A stretch of 64,000 nt of DNA from Methanimicrococcus blatticola (GTDB taxonomy: Archaea; Halobacteriota; Methanosarcinia; Methanosarcinales; Methanosarcinaceae), in contig NZ_SNYS01000009.1 in the NCBI RefSeq assembly GCF_004363215.1, positions 156,047-220,046 on the forward strand. The letters run 5' to 3'. The notes below the pieces were generated by a model. It worked only from the letters and a program-made list of their open reading frames with translations. It ran no database searches and was not told the DNA's origin. Below are positions 1 through 8,370 of the stretch, one piece after another; within the stretch, counting starts at the first letter, position 1, and each line of letters begins with the position of its first letter. A program made the translations under genes and the position numbers.

Positions 1-1
1 T

Positions 2-1459
2 TTTATTGTCACCGCAAACGAAGTTGAAGCACTGATTCTGGAAAACACGCTGATTAAAAAGCACAACCCGAAATACAATATTGATCTCAAGGATTCCAAG
101 AGCTACGCGTTTATTCACATCAGCGGCGACGAATTCCCACGCATCGGTATTCTCAGACGCGCGACGACGCAGGGAAAACTCTACGGCCCGTTCGTTTCCG
201 CGCACGACCGCGATGAAATTTTAGATGTCGTGAAACGCACGTTTAAACTTCGCTCCTGTCGGAACATGCCCAAGCGCCCCTGTCTGCGCTACCACATCGG
301 CAACTGCATGGCACCGTGTACGGGAAACGTGCCGAAAGAAGAATATAAAAAAGCGATTGATAAAGCTGATTTTGTTCTGCGCGGCAACTCGGCCGAGCTT
401 GCCGAAAAACTTCGAAAGGAAATGGAAGAATACGCGAAAAAACAGGAATTTGAAATCGCCAAAGACTTGCGTGATCAGATTTATTCATTGGAATATTTGA
501 ATAACCGCCAGCATGTTGCCCGTCAAATCAATCATGATGAAGATGTTGTGAATTACATTATCCGCGACGATAAAATTTACATTATGGTTTTCAACGTGGT
601 CAAAGGGTCGCTGGTCGGCAAGGAAGAATTTTCTTTCCGCTATCACCAGAATTTCCTGGAAGAATTCTTAGTCCGCTATTATTCGGGACACGAAACGCCG
701 TCGGAAATCATTCTTCCCGACGCTTCCGAAATTCAGGAAGAAGAAGCCTACACTTCCGCCGATGATGTTGTTCGTGAAAAACCGTCTAAAGGCGAAAATG
801 GAAGTGAAATAATCAGTCAATCTTTGATTGATTTTCTGTCACAGCGGCACGGCAAAGCCGTCAAGATTACGGTTCCGAAACGCGGTGACAAAAAAGACCT
901 TCTTCTGCTTGCCGAAAAGAACATTGAAATCGCTTTCTTCAGCGCAACGTCGAAAGTGGAAGAGCTCGGCAAACGCCTGATGCTTCCCGAACCGCCGCGC
1001 GTGATCGAATGTTTTGATATTTCTCATCTCTCGGGAACGCACACAGTTGCTTCCATGGTTCAGTTCCGCGACGGCAAAGCCGACAAATCCAATTACCGCC
1101 GCTTCAAAATCAAAACCGTTGAAGGCATTGACGATTTCGCCTCCATCGCCGAGGTCGTGAACCGCCGTTACACGCGTTTATTGGAGGAAGAAAAACCGCT
1201 GCCGGATTTGATTGTCATTGACGGCGGCAAAGGTCAGCTGTCATCCGCCGTTGCCGTTCTCAAAAAACTCGGCGTGAAAACGCCGGTAATCTCTCTTGCC
1301 GAGCGCGAAGAAGAAATCTTTGTTCCCGGTTTGTCCGATCCGCTTCCGATTAAAAAGAATGAAAAGGCTTCCCTTTACCTTCAAGAAATTCGAGATGAGG
1401 CGCATCGGTTCGCGATTACTTTCAACCGTCAGCTGAGAGAAAAAGCGCTGACAGATTGA
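2..1459 (+). CDS. uvrC: UvrABC excinuclease subunit C, 5' end outside window
   Basis: UvrC makes the dual incisions at damaged DNA in bacterial-type nucleotide excision repair. The reading frame is open from base 2, and what precedes the first in-frame ATG (230) is still UvrC-like, including the end of the GIY-YIG nuclease domain (LENTLIKKHNPKYNI), so the true start lies left of the window. A UVR motif follows (KQEFEIAKDLRDQI), then the RNase H-like nuclease domain (CFDISHLSG; DDFASIAEVVNRRY; LIVIDGGKGQ). The protein stops soon after the RFAITFNRQLR block, so the C-terminal helix-hairpin-helix pair of the long bacterial form is absent. I believe related methanogens also have this short form, but that is from memory. 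The stop codon lies in the first unit of a 23-bp tandem repeat. uvrA is at 35.7-38.7 kb; uvrB is not in the window. Confidence 0.95.
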   Translation, partial: FIVTANEVEALILENTLIKKHNPKYNIDLKDSKSYAFIHISGDEFPRIGILRRATTQGKLYGPFVSAHDRDEILDVVKRTFKLRSCRNMPKRPCLRYHIGNCMAPCTGNVPKEEYKKAIDKADFVLRGNSAELAEKLRKEMEEYAKKQEFEIAKDLRDQIYSLEYLNNRQHVARQINHDEDVVNYIIRDDKIYIMVFNVVKGSLVGKEEFSFRYHQNFLEEFLVRYYSGHETPSEIILPDASEIQEEEAYTSADDVVREKPSKGENGSEIISQSLIDFLSQRHGKAVKITVPKRGDKKDLLLLAEKNIEIAFFSATSKVEELGKRLMLPEPPRVIECFDISHLSGTHTVASMVQFRDGKADKSNYRRFKIKTVEGIDDFASIAEVVNRRYTRLLEEEKPLPDLIVIDGGKGQLSSAVAVLKKLGVKTPVISLAEREEEIFVPGLSDPLPIKKNEKASLYLQEIRDEAHRFAITFNRQLREKALTD

Positions 1460-1537
1460 TTTTGTTAACGCTGACAGATTAATTTTGTTTATTTTGACAG
1501 ATTGATTTTGTTGACGCTGACAGATCGATTTTACTGA
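1446..1537 (+). repeat. Four-unit 23-bp tandem repeat at the end of uvrC
   Basis: Units of 23 bp start at 1446, 1469, 1492 and 1515, each a variant of CGCTGACAGATTGATTTTGT plus three bases. The first unit contains the last uvrC codons and its TGA stop. The repeat appears to have grown outward from the gene end. Confidence 0.85.
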
Positions 1538-1588
1538 GTTTGCCCCCTTTAAAAACTACAAAAAAAGATAAATATCGCCGCGGAATGT

Positions 1589-1747
1589 ATGGTCTTTATG
1601 AATCTTGTCCGAAAATGCCGAAAATGCGGAAATTGGATTTACATTATCGACAAAGAGGTTGGTGATTTAATTAAATGCGGGCGTTGTGGGGAAGATCATC
1701 ATTTATCAAAAACGTTGTCAGAGAAAATTGTTTTGACGCGTATTTGA
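1589..1747 (+). CDS. 52-aa zinc-ribbon mini-protein
   Basis: This small reading frame starts at ATG 1589 and ends at TGA 1745-1747. It has two CxxC-type pairs about 17 residues apart (CRKCGN at residues 10-15 and CGRCGE at 30-35), followed by HH, which is a classic zinc-ribbon layout. The spacing between the two knuckles and the polar C-terminal tail suggest a folded single-ribbon protein rather than a chance frame. An in-frame ATG at codon 4 (1598) is an alternative start. No strong ribosome binding site is visible. Neighbours are uvrC upstream in the same direction and the type III toxin-like gene downstream, convergent. Function is unknown; zinc ribbons of this size often bind nucleic acid or a protein partner. 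Confidence 0.6.
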   Translation: MVFMNLVRKCRKCGNWIYIIDKEVGDLIKCGRCGEDHHLSKTLSEKIVLTRI

Positions 1748-1781
1748 TTTTTGATATTTCTAATTCTATTAATTCTGATTT

Positions 1782-2300
1782 TCAATTCAGATTTTCGTGT
1801 TTATTTCTTTGAAGTTCTTCTATCAATTTTCTTTCGATCTCTAAAACATTCGGAAAAATGATATGTACATTATGTTTATGCATTCTGAGTACTTTTTTTG
1901 ATAATTTAATAATTTGATCTTCAATTTCAGAATCAATTGAAATGACTGAAAACGTTTTACTGTCAGTATATATCTCTTGTATGTATTTTTCGATACTCGG
2001 AAACATATTTTGAATTAAAAATACTTTTTTTGTTTCCAAAACATCAGCAAATTGAATTGTAAAACATTGATTGTATTTGTTCATCTTTTTTTGAAAAATT
2101 CTCTCATATTTATTGACTTTTGAAGAAATCGGAATGAACCAAATGATATCGGTATTCTTCTCATCTCGAAAACTGAAGAAGAAAGGTCTTCCGTTTAGAA
2201 ACTCATTTGTTTCTGTTTTATTTTTCATTAATTTCTCATCCGGAAAATCTATAAAAAACTGATTTTCTATGAAGCAGAAACAACCTTCCGATAATTTCAT
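1782..2300 (-). CDS. CptN/ToxN-AbiQ-like type III toxin endoribonuclease (candidate)
   Basis: This 172-aa protein resembles, from memory, the CptN/TenpN branch of the ToxN/AbiQ superfamily: an N-terminal KLSEGCFCFIENQFF strand, RPFFFSFRD, then DIIWFIPISSK (residues 52-62), KVFLIQNMFPS near residue 92, and a C-terminal IIFPNVLEIERKL helix. These toxins are sequence-specific endoribonucleases held inactive by a small repeated RNA encoded just upstream on the same strand. That upstream region (2301-2510) holds no protein gene but has a run of hairpins and an H-type pseudoknot, as type III antitoxins do. The start ATG at 2300 has GTGAT five bases upstream. Codon use is more AT-rich than in the neighbours, which suggests acquisition. 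An unrelated protein of similar fold is possible, as I could not run a search. Confidence 0.6.
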   Translation of the reverse strand: MKLSEGCFCFIENQFFIDFPDEKLMKNKTETNEFLNGRPFFFSFRDEKNTDIIWFIPISSKVNKYERIFQKKMNKYNQCFTIQFADVLETKKVFLIQNMFPSIEKYIQEIYTDSKTFSVISIDSEIEDQIIKLSKKVLRMHKHNVHIIFPNVLEIERKLIEELQRNKHENLN

Positions 2301-2354
2301 TTAATCACATCATATAAATTTAAAACATGTCTGCTGTTTTTAAGGAGAATAAAA

Positions 2355-2477
2355 CCGGTAATTTATTTTACCTCCGCATACCGGCAAGCGGAGTTAACAT
2401 TTCGCATCCGAAACAAAGTTGTTTCGGCTCTGTATACAAAAAAGTATGCAGAGGATTTGACAATAAATCTTGTCAAA
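2355..2477 (-). ncRNA. Candidate type III antitoxin RNA: hairpin array ending in an H-type pseudoknot
   Basis: Reading the minus strand, a TATA-like element (GATATTTATATGC, about 2494-2506) is followed by hairpin A (TTTGACAA/TTGTCAAA, 2456-2477), B (2428-2453, 10-bp stem with one mismatch on this strand), C (CCGAAACAA/TTGTTTCGG, 2408-2427) and D (CTCCGC/GCGGAG, 2372-2393). The loop of D contains CCGGTA, which is complementary to TACCGG at 2355-2360, 11 A-rich bases after the stem. Stem, 3-base loop, 1-base junction and 11-base A-rich loop give a textbook H-type pseudoknot, the fold of known ToxI/AntiQ/CptI RNAs. The usual clear direct repeats are not seen. The hairpins could also form on the plus strand, where B pairs slightly better. 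Confidence 0.5.
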
Positions 2478-2589
2478 TTCAAAATAGTTCCCTGCATATA
2501 AATATCTTTTTTAATTCTTCCAATTATGATTTTTTGTATTTTATTTTAGTAACTCATTTCTGTTTCAAAATTAATTAAAGTGGGGAACT

Positions 2590-2627
2590 TAATAGAGAGT
2601 AATAGAGAGTAAGAGAGTAATAATAAA
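2590..2627 (+). repeat. AGAGAGTAAT simple tandem repeat
   Basis: Three to four near-copies of a 9-10 base AGAGAGTAAT unit lie between the toxin region and the valS promoter. No function is apparent. Confidence 0.6.
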
Positions 2628-2784
2628 GAGCTTTGGCAGTCAGACAGACCGGAACATATTCTCATCTTGTGTGTTGTTCAAATAAAACCTTTTTATAACC
2701 TAAGTAATGTTTACACTCCTATTTCTTAAAATTAAATTACATTTTTTAAATCAATAACAAGTTAGAAACAGGAGATTTATTTTT

Positions 2785-5415
2785 ATGACCGGCTCTGAAA
2801 TTCCGAAAGAATACAATGCCGCCGAAATCGAAATTAAATGGATGAATGAATGGGATTTATCCATGTATCATTTTGACTGGGCTGACAAAACAAGACCGCA
2901 GTATATTATCGATACGCCGCCGCCGTACCCGACGGGCAATTTCCATATCGGCAACTCGCTTAACTGGTGCTACATCGACTTCGTTGCCCGTTACAAGCGT
3001 ATGCGCGGATTCAATGTCATGTTCCCGCAGGGATGGGACTGCCACGGCTTGCCGACGGAAGTGAAAGTTGAAGAAACGCATCACATCACAAAGAATCAAG
3101 TGCCACGCGCTGAATTCAGAAAAATGTGCGAGGAGATGACGGAAGGAAACATCATTAAGATGAGAAACACGATGAAGCGTCTCGGTTTTTCCAATGACTG
3201 GAGCAACGAATTCATCACGATGGAACCGTCTTATTATGTCAAAACCCAGCGCTCTTTTTTGAAAATGCATGAAAAGAATTACGTGTACCACGAAGAACAT
3301 CCGGTCAATTGGTGCCCGCGCTGTGAAACCGCGATTGCGCTTGCCGAAGTCGAGTACCGCGAAAACGTCACTAAACTCAATTTCCTTTATTTCTCATTGG
3401 CTGAAGACGAAAATGAAAAAGTTCATATCGCGACCAGCCGACCCGAACTTCTTTGCGCCTGCGCGGCTGTTGCCGTGAATCCCGATGACGCACGATACGG
3501 CAAATTTGTCGGCAAAGAGCTTGTTGTTCCGATTTTCGGACAAAAAGTGCCGGTGATTCCCGATGTCGATGTTGACGCCGAATTCGGTACCGGTGCTGTT
3601 ATGATTTGTACATTCGGTGACAAGCAGGACATTCGCTGGACAAAAACACATAATCTCAAGATTACAAAAGCCATTGACAGAAACGGTAAGATGACCGCCG
3701 CTGCCGGCAAATATGAAGGTATGAGCATTCCCGAATGCAAGGCCAACATTATTGAAGACTTGCGCTGCAATGGCTTCCTTTACGAACAGCAGGATTTGGA
3801 TCAGAATGTCGGTCTCTGCTGGCGCTGCAAAACACCCATTGAAATCCTTTCCGAGATGCAGTGGTTCGTTAAAGTCAATCCTGAAGAAATTCTCTCCGGT
3901 GCTGATCAAATCGAATGGATTCCGGAATACATGAAAGTCCGTCTCGAAAACTGGACCAGTACGATGGAATGGGATTGGTGCATTTCCAGACAGCGCATTT
4001 TCGCAACGCCGATTCCGGTTTGGTACTGCAATAAATGTAATGAAGTATTGATTGCAGACGATTCTTGGCTTCCGATTGACCCGACGCAGGAAAAACCGCC
4101 GGTCGCCTGTCCGAAATGCGGCGCGAACGACTTCCACGGCGAAACCGATGTTTTTGACACATGGATGGATTCGTCTCTGACTGCGCTTCACGTGAGCGGT
4201 TGGGACAGCGATCACGAACTCCGTTTGCCGACACAGCTTCGACCGCAGGGTCACGATATTATCAGGACATGGGCGTTCTACACGATTCTTCGCGCCAAAG
4301 CGATTGAAAACAAAATTCCGTGGGACACCATCATGATTAACGGAATGGTTCTCGGTCCCGACGGTCACAAAATGAGCAAATCTCTCGGAAATATCATTTC
4401 CCCCGAAGATGTTTTGATTGAACACAGCGCTGACGCTTTCCGTCAATGGGGCGCGCTCGGCGGCAGTGTGGGATCCGATGTTATGTTCCGCTGGAATGAT
4501 GTTGTTTCCGCTTCCAGATTGATTCAAAAATTATGGAACATTTACCGCTTCTCTCTCTCTAACATGGATGGATTCGGCACAAAAGACGCAGCTTCCTTTG
4601 ACGTTTCTAAATTGAAGCAAATTGATTACTGGCTTCTCTCCAAGCTCAACGGCTTGATTGACGATGTCACCGGCGCGATGGAAGTTTACAAGTTTGACGA
4701 CGCGTTTAAAGCCATTCGCGTTTTTGCTTGGGATGTTTTGGCTGACAACTACATTGAACTTGTCAAAGGCCGTTTGTATGGCGCTGACGCTGACGGAAAA
4801 GCGGCCGCCCGTTTTACGCTCTTTACCGCTGTTTCAACATTGACCAAGATTCTGGCACCGTTTACGCCGTTTTTGGCTGAAGAAATGTATTCCAGAATCG
4901 GTGAAGGAAGTGTTCATCAGCAGGGCTGGCCGGCAAAAATTGACGGTCTTCCCGCCGACGCGGAAGAAAAAGGCGAACTCATCAAAGGCATCACAAGCGC
5001 AATCCGCTGCTACAAATCCGACAACAAGATGGCACTTAACGCGCCGCTTAAAAAGATTGAAATCTACAACGCAGTCGTTGACGCGGCTGACATTTCAAAC
5101 ACCGTGACGTCTCCGACAGATCTCATTGAAGGCGCGCCCGAATTTGAATCTGTTCCGGTTGAGGTGAAACCCAACATGGGTATGCTCGGTCCGATGTTCA
5201 GGGACAAAGCAGGCGCCGTCATCGGCGCGCTCAAAGCGTTGCCCCCGAAGGAAGCTGAAGAAATGAAGGCTGCCGGGAAAGTCGTTGTGACCGCCGGCGG
5301 TGAACAGATTGAACTCGGTGCCGATTCAATTGAAATTAAAAAAGAAATGGTTTCAGCCGGTCGTGAAATTGAAATACTCCATGTCGATGAAGCCGTTATC
5401 GTGATTGTGAAATAA
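2785..5415 (+). CDS. valS: Valine--tRNA ligase
   Basis: Class I aminoacyl-tRNA synthetase that charges tRNA-Val in the cytoplasm. The class I signatures are both present: HIGN at residues 54-57 (within [13 protein letters not shown]) and KMSKS at 529-533. Cysteine pairs typical of this family are seen at [24 protein letters not shown] and CPKCGAN. At 876 aa the protein has the length of archaeal ValRS, with the anticodon-binding domain after KMSKS and a compact C-terminus. ATG 2785 is preceded by AGGAG, and a TATA-like TTTTTATAA lies near 2690. The gene stands alone and ends in a perfect hairpin whose loop holds the stop codon. Confidence 0.97.
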   Translation: MTGSEIPKEYNAAEIEIKWMNEWDLSMYHFDWADKTRPQYIIDTPPPYPTGNFHIGNSLNWCYIDFVARYKRMRGFNVMFPQGWDCHGLPTEVKVEETHHITKNQVPRAEFRKMCEEMTEGNIIKMRNTMKRLGFSNDWSNEFITMEPSYYVKTQRSFLKMHEKNYVYHEEHPVNWCPRCETAIALAEVEYRENVTKLNFLYFSLAEDENEKVHIATSRPELLCACAAVAVNPDDARYGKFVGKELVVPIFGQKVPVIPDVDVDAEFGTGAVMICTFGDKQDIRWTKTHNLKITKAIDRNGKMTAAAGKYEGMSIPECKANIIEDLRCNGFLYEQQDLDQNVGLCWRCKTPIEILSEMQWFVKVNPEEILSGADQIEWIPEYMKVRLENWTSTMEWDWCISRQRIFATPIPVWYCNKCNEVLIADDSWLPIDPTQEKPPVACPKCGANDFHGETDVFDTWMDSSLTALHVSGWDSDHELRLPTQLRPQGHDIIRTWAFYTILRAKAIENKIPWDTIMINGMVLGPDGHKMSKSLGNIISPEDVLIEHSADAFRQWGALGGSVGSDVMFRWNDVVSASRLIQKLWNIYRFSLSNMDGFGTKDAASFDVSKLKQIDYWLLSKLNGLIDDVTGAMEVYKFDDAFKAIRVFAWDVLADNYIELVKGRLYGADADGKAAARFTLFTAVSTLTKILAPFTPFLAEEMYSRIGEGSVHQQGWPAKIDGLPADAEEKGELIKGITSAIRCYKSDNKMALNAPLKKIEIYNAVVDAADISNTVTSPTDLIEGAPEFESVPVEVKPNMGMLGPMFRDKAGAVIGALKALPPKEAEEMKAAGKVVVTAGGEQIELGADSIEIKKEMVSAGREIEILHVDEAVIVIVK

Positions 5416-5429
5416 CACAATCACTTTTT
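5401..5429 (+). terminator. valS terminator with stop codon in the loop
   Basis: GTGATTGTG (5401-5409), loop AAATAA containing the TAA stop, CACAATCAC (5416-5424), then TTTTT. The 9-bp stem is perfect. Confidence 0.8.
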
Positions 5430-5585
5430 CATTTTTTCAATTCTCTTTTTCAATTCTCTTTTTTTAATTATCTTTTTTCAATTATTTTCCATTAATTTTT
5501 GTTTTGTTTTATTTCATCTTTTATTTCATCTTTCATTATTTCATTTAATTTTCGAAATCAATCGAACATTATTTTTCATTTTACT

Positions 5586-5690
5586 AACAAAAAATCGAAC
5601 GCCTTTTTTAATTCGAATCTTTCTTTTTTTGATTTTAACCGGCGTTCGGGTTTAATAATATTGAAAAACGGATGTTCGGGTTTTGACAAA
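5586..5690 (+). repeat. Remnant of family B module 2
   Basis: CGAACGCC, an AT-rich interval, GGCGTTCGGGTTT and then AACGGATGTTCGGG match the second stem-loop module of the family B repeats at 28.6-29.4 and 44.1-44.8 kb. It abuts family A copy 1. Confidence 0.55.
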
Positions 5691-5706
5691 ATAATTAAAC
5701 CCGAAG

Positions 5707-6155
5707 CAACCACCCGCTAATTTTCATTCCGAACGGAGTGAAGCGAAGTGAGGAATGGAAATTTGCGGATTCGTACCCATCCGATACAGCAAAAATGAAT
5801 AATCCCTTTCTCAAATCAATTTACATTTATGTTCCGATCTCTGCGCTGCTGCGTGCATCTGCTCTTTTTTATGACAGCCGTTCGCTTGCGCGAACGTGGG
5901 CACGGCTACCTTCCGCTTCTGTTTTGCGTTGCTACCTTCCTGCTTCTGTTTTGCGTTGCTACCTTCCTGCTTCTGTTTTGCGCTGCTACCTTCCCATTTC
6001 CGTTTTGCGCTGCTACCTTCCCGTTTCCGTTTTGCGCTGCTACCTTCCCGTTTCCGTTTTGCGTTGTCACCTCCCTGTTTCCATTTTTGCTGTCACCTTA
6101 GTGTTTTCGTTTTGCATATTATGAAAAACGAATCACGTTTTTAAAAAAATATCAA
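5707..6155 (+). repeat. Family A interspersed repeat, copy 1 (longest)
   Basis: Starts with CAACCACCCGCTAATTTT, an inverted repeat closing with GGAATGGAAATTTGCGGA, then CGTACCCATCCGATACAGCA, CTGCGTGCATCTGCTC, and the hairpin CGTTCGCTTGCGCGAACG (about 5879-5896). A tandem array of about eight 27-bp GCTACC units follows (5905-6118), and the copy ends in a GTTTTTAAAAA tail. Three overlapping frames stay open only because 27 is a multiple of three, so I do not call a gene here. Confidence 0.85.
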
Positions 6156-6271
6156 AACGTGTCGCCTTCGCGCACGCTCACGATGCCGCGGATTTTGCCG
6201 GATTAATCTGTCATTTTTTTGTTTAATTTGTCATTCATTTTACACATTTTCGGTTGGTTTTTTGGGTTATC

Positions 6272-6283
6272 TATAAATATAAG
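6272..6283 (+). promoter_or_regulatory. TATA box of the DsrE-like gene
   Basis: TATAAATATAAG lies about 54 bases upstream of the ATG at 6337, so a start of transcription near 6305 is expected. Confidence 0.55.
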
Positions 6284-6336
6284 TCTGATAAAGTTGGATT
6301 CGTTTTTCATGATTATTCATTGACGAGAGGTCCGTC

Positions 6337-6702
6337 ATGTCCAAAGTTACAAAAGTTTTGATATTACTCAACGATATGGTGTATGAAAGCACAGCGCCTC
6401 AGCATGCTTTACGTTTTGCGCGCTGTTATCGAAAACGCGGAATCGATGCGACGATTATGATTTGGGGTCCGATGGGGGCAATTCTGACAAAAAAGAATAA
6501 AGTCGGCACACAAAATTATGATGATAAGATTCAGGAATGTTTAGATCTCGGGGTAAAAATCAAATGCTGCGAATTGGCAGCTTCAATCATCGGCATGACG
6601 CCGGATGAAATGATTCCCGGAACGGAAATCATCACAACCAAAGAACTGACAAACACGCTGATTGAATACACCGAAGAAGGTCAATTGGTTATCTATGTTT
6701 GA
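6337..6702 (+). CDS. DsrE/F-like small sulfur-relay family protein
   Basis: This 121-aa protein has the DsrE/F (YchN-like) pattern: a beta strand VLILLNDMVYES, a helix with HALRFARCYRKRG, IMIWGPMGAIL, then DLGVKIKCCELAAS with a CC pair near residue 73 and the C-terminal strand GQLVIYV. Family members act in sulfur transfer or as small redox proteins, usually as oligomers in the cytoplasm. The ATG at 6337 is preceded by GAGAGGT. The gene stands alone between family A copy 1 and hmgA, so the context does not identify its partner. The stop codon sits in a 6-bp GTTTGA/TCAAAC stem (6697-6712). The family call is by fold pattern; the exact role is not known. Confidence 0.7.
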   Translation: MSKVTKVLILLNDMVYESTAPQHALRFARCYRKRGIDATIMIWGPMGAILTKKNKVGTQNYDDKIQECLDLGVKIKCCELAASIIGMTPDEMIPGTEIITTKELTNTLIEYTEEGQLVIYV

Positions 6703-6883
6703 TTTTTCAAACAATATTTGCCGTTTTGTCATTTTCACAATTTATTTTTAAATTTATTAAATTATTTTGTTTTTAAAACGATTTGCAAGACCGCAACAAT
6801 CAAAAAGAATCATATTTTATCATCATTTATTCATTCTTTATTTATTCATTCTATTCTTAATCGTTTTCAGGAGATTGGTATTC

Positions 6884-8128
6884 ATGTCCACAACAGAAAA
6901 ATTGACGGCTGACGAGAAAGCGCTTCTTGAAAAGATGCTTTCCGGCGAGATCTCGCTTCGCAAAATCGAAGATCATTTAGACAAAGACGGCTCGGCCAAA
7001 TTGCGCCGTGCCTATTTGGAAGCAAAGGAAAATGTTTCTTTGGACCATGTTTCAACTTATACTTTTGACACCGAAGCGGTTGCCAAAAAGAACATCGAAA
7101 ACTTTATCGGTGCCGTTCAAATCCCGCTCGGCGTTGCCGGTGAAATTAAAATCGACGGCGATTACGCCAAAGGAAATTATTATTTGCCGCTTGCAACAAC
7201 CGAAGGCGCACTCGTTGCCAGCGTTAACCGCGGCTGTTCCATCATTACAAAATCCGGCGGCGCAACCGTTCGCGTGTTTAAAAATATGATGACACGCGCG
7301 CCTGTTTTCAAATTCGGCAGCCTGGGAGAAACAAAAGACTTTTACGACTGGCTGATGTTGCCCGAAACCTTTGATAAAATGAAAAAAGCAGCGGACGCGA
7401 CAACCCGTTTCGGCGCGCTCTTGGAAGCTCAGCCGTTTGTCAGCGGAAACAACGTTCACCTCCGCCTCGGTTTTGACACCAAAGACGCCATGGGCATGAA
7501 TATGATTACAATCGCGTCTGAAGCGATTACAAAACTCATCGCCGATGAAAAAGGCGTGCCGTGCGTTTCTCTCTCCGGAAATATGTGCACCGACAAGAAA
7601 CCGACCGCAATTAACGCGATTCTCGGCCGCGGCAAAACCGTCATCGCCGAAGCCCGTTTATCCGCTTCATTCATCGAAGAAACGCTCAAATGCACAGCAG
7701 AATCCATGTTTGATGTGAATTACCGCAAAAACTTTATCGGCTCAATGCGTGCCGGCGCGCTTGGATTTAACGCGCACGCCGCAAACATTGTCGCAGCTGT
7801 TTTCCTGGCTTGCGGTCAGGATCCGGCGCACGTCGTTGAAGGCAGTCTTTGTGTCACAGAAATGGACTTGGCTGACAACGGCGACCTTATCTGCTCCGTG
7901 ACAATGCCTGCGGTTGAAGTCGGCACGGTTGGCGGCGGCACATCTATCGCAACGCAGCAGGAATGTTTGAAGCTGCTCGGTGTTGCCGGCGCAGGAGAAG
8001 TGCCGGGTGCGAATGCCCTTGCGCTCTCAGAGATTGTTACAGCTGCCGTTTTAGCGGGGGAAGTCTCTCTCGTTGCGGCGCAGGCTGCCGGTCATCTGGC
8101 GCGCGCACATGCGCAGTTGGGCAGATAA
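6884..8128 (+). CDS. hmgA: 3-hydroxy-3-methylglutaryl-CoA reductase
   Basis: Class I HMG-CoA reductase, which reduces HMG-CoA to mevalonate with NADPH, the committed step towards archaeal isoprenoid lipids. Visible signatures are TTEGALVASVNRG with catalytic Glu107, CTDKKPTAINAILGRGK with the catalytic lysine, DAMGMNM, the glycine-rich GTVGGGTS, and the C-terminal GHLARAHAQLGR with the catalytic histidine. The frame is open upstream to 6767, but ATG 6884 is chosen because it follows CAGGAG at the right distance and gives 414 aa with the usual archaeal N-terminus. A weak hairpin (GGG-AGA/TCT-CCC, 8119-8136) has the stop codon in its loop. It is monocistronic and separate from the geranylgeranyl reductase at 12.4 kb. 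Confidence 0.96.
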   Translation: MSTTEKLTADEKALLEKMLSGEISLRKIEDHLDKDGSAKLRRAYLEAKENVSLDHVSTYTFDTEAVAKKNIENFIGAVQIPLGVAGEIKIDGDYAKGNYYLPLATTEGALVASVNRGCSIITKSGGATVRVFKNMMTRAPVFKFGSLGETKDFYDWLMLPETFDKMKKAADATTRFGALLEAQPFVSGNNVHLRLGFDTKDAMGMNMITIASEAITKLIADEKGVPCVSLSGNMCTDKKPTAINAILGRGKTVIAEARLSASFIEETLKCTAESMFDVNYRKNFIGSMRAGALGFNAHAANIVAAVFLACGQDPAHVVEGSLCVTEMDLADNGDLICSVTMPAVEVGTVGGGTSIATQQECLKLLGVAGAGEVPGANALALSEIVTAAVLAGEVSLVAAQAAGHLARAHAQLGR

Positions 8129-8256
8129 TTTCTCCCCAACATTTTTCATTTTCCTTCAAACATTTTTCGATTTTTCCACGTTTTATTATTTTTTGGTTCT
8201 TTTTGTATCACCAAAGTGTTATTTTTAATACATATTTTTCATAACATCTTGGGTTA

Positions 8257-8268
8257 CTTTTATATAAG
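8257..8268 (+). promoter_or_regulatory. TATA box of the metal ATPase gene
   Basis: TTTTATATAAGT lies about 105 bases before the ATG at 8371. Transcription should start near 8290, giving a leader of roughly 80 bases. Confidence 0.6.
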
Positions 8269-8290
8269 TCGGTTTTTGTTTAATAATTCG

Positions 8291-8314
8291 TAACACTTTT
8301 AATTAAAAAGTTAT
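8291..8314 (+). promoter_or_regulatory. Candidate operator, imperfect palindrome at the expected start of transcription
   Basis: TAACACTTTTAA followed by TTAAAAAGTTAT forms an imperfect inverted repeat centred on AATT, about 25 bases after the TATA box. A metal-sensing repressor (ArsR/SmtB type) bound here would block initiation. No such regulator gene is adjacent, so this is inference. Confidence 0.4.
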
Positions 8315-8370
8315 GAAATTTATGAAAAATAGGTACAATTTTTCACACGCATTATTTTTTGGTGTGCTTT

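Noticed and set aside
2327-2578. 83-codon plus-strand ORF over the hairpin array
   Set aside because: Its sequence is dictated by the palindromes and by AT-rich DNA; no ribosome binding site or protein-like pattern is seen.
3394-4527. 377-codon antisense ORF in valS
   Set aside because: A long antisense shadow caused by codon bias of valS; no domain is recognisable.
5738-6144. Three overlapping ORFs of 82-128 codons with CYLP/FALLPSR repeats
   Set aside because: They follow from the 27-bp array in family A copy 1, and equivalent frames in other copies are shifted or broken.
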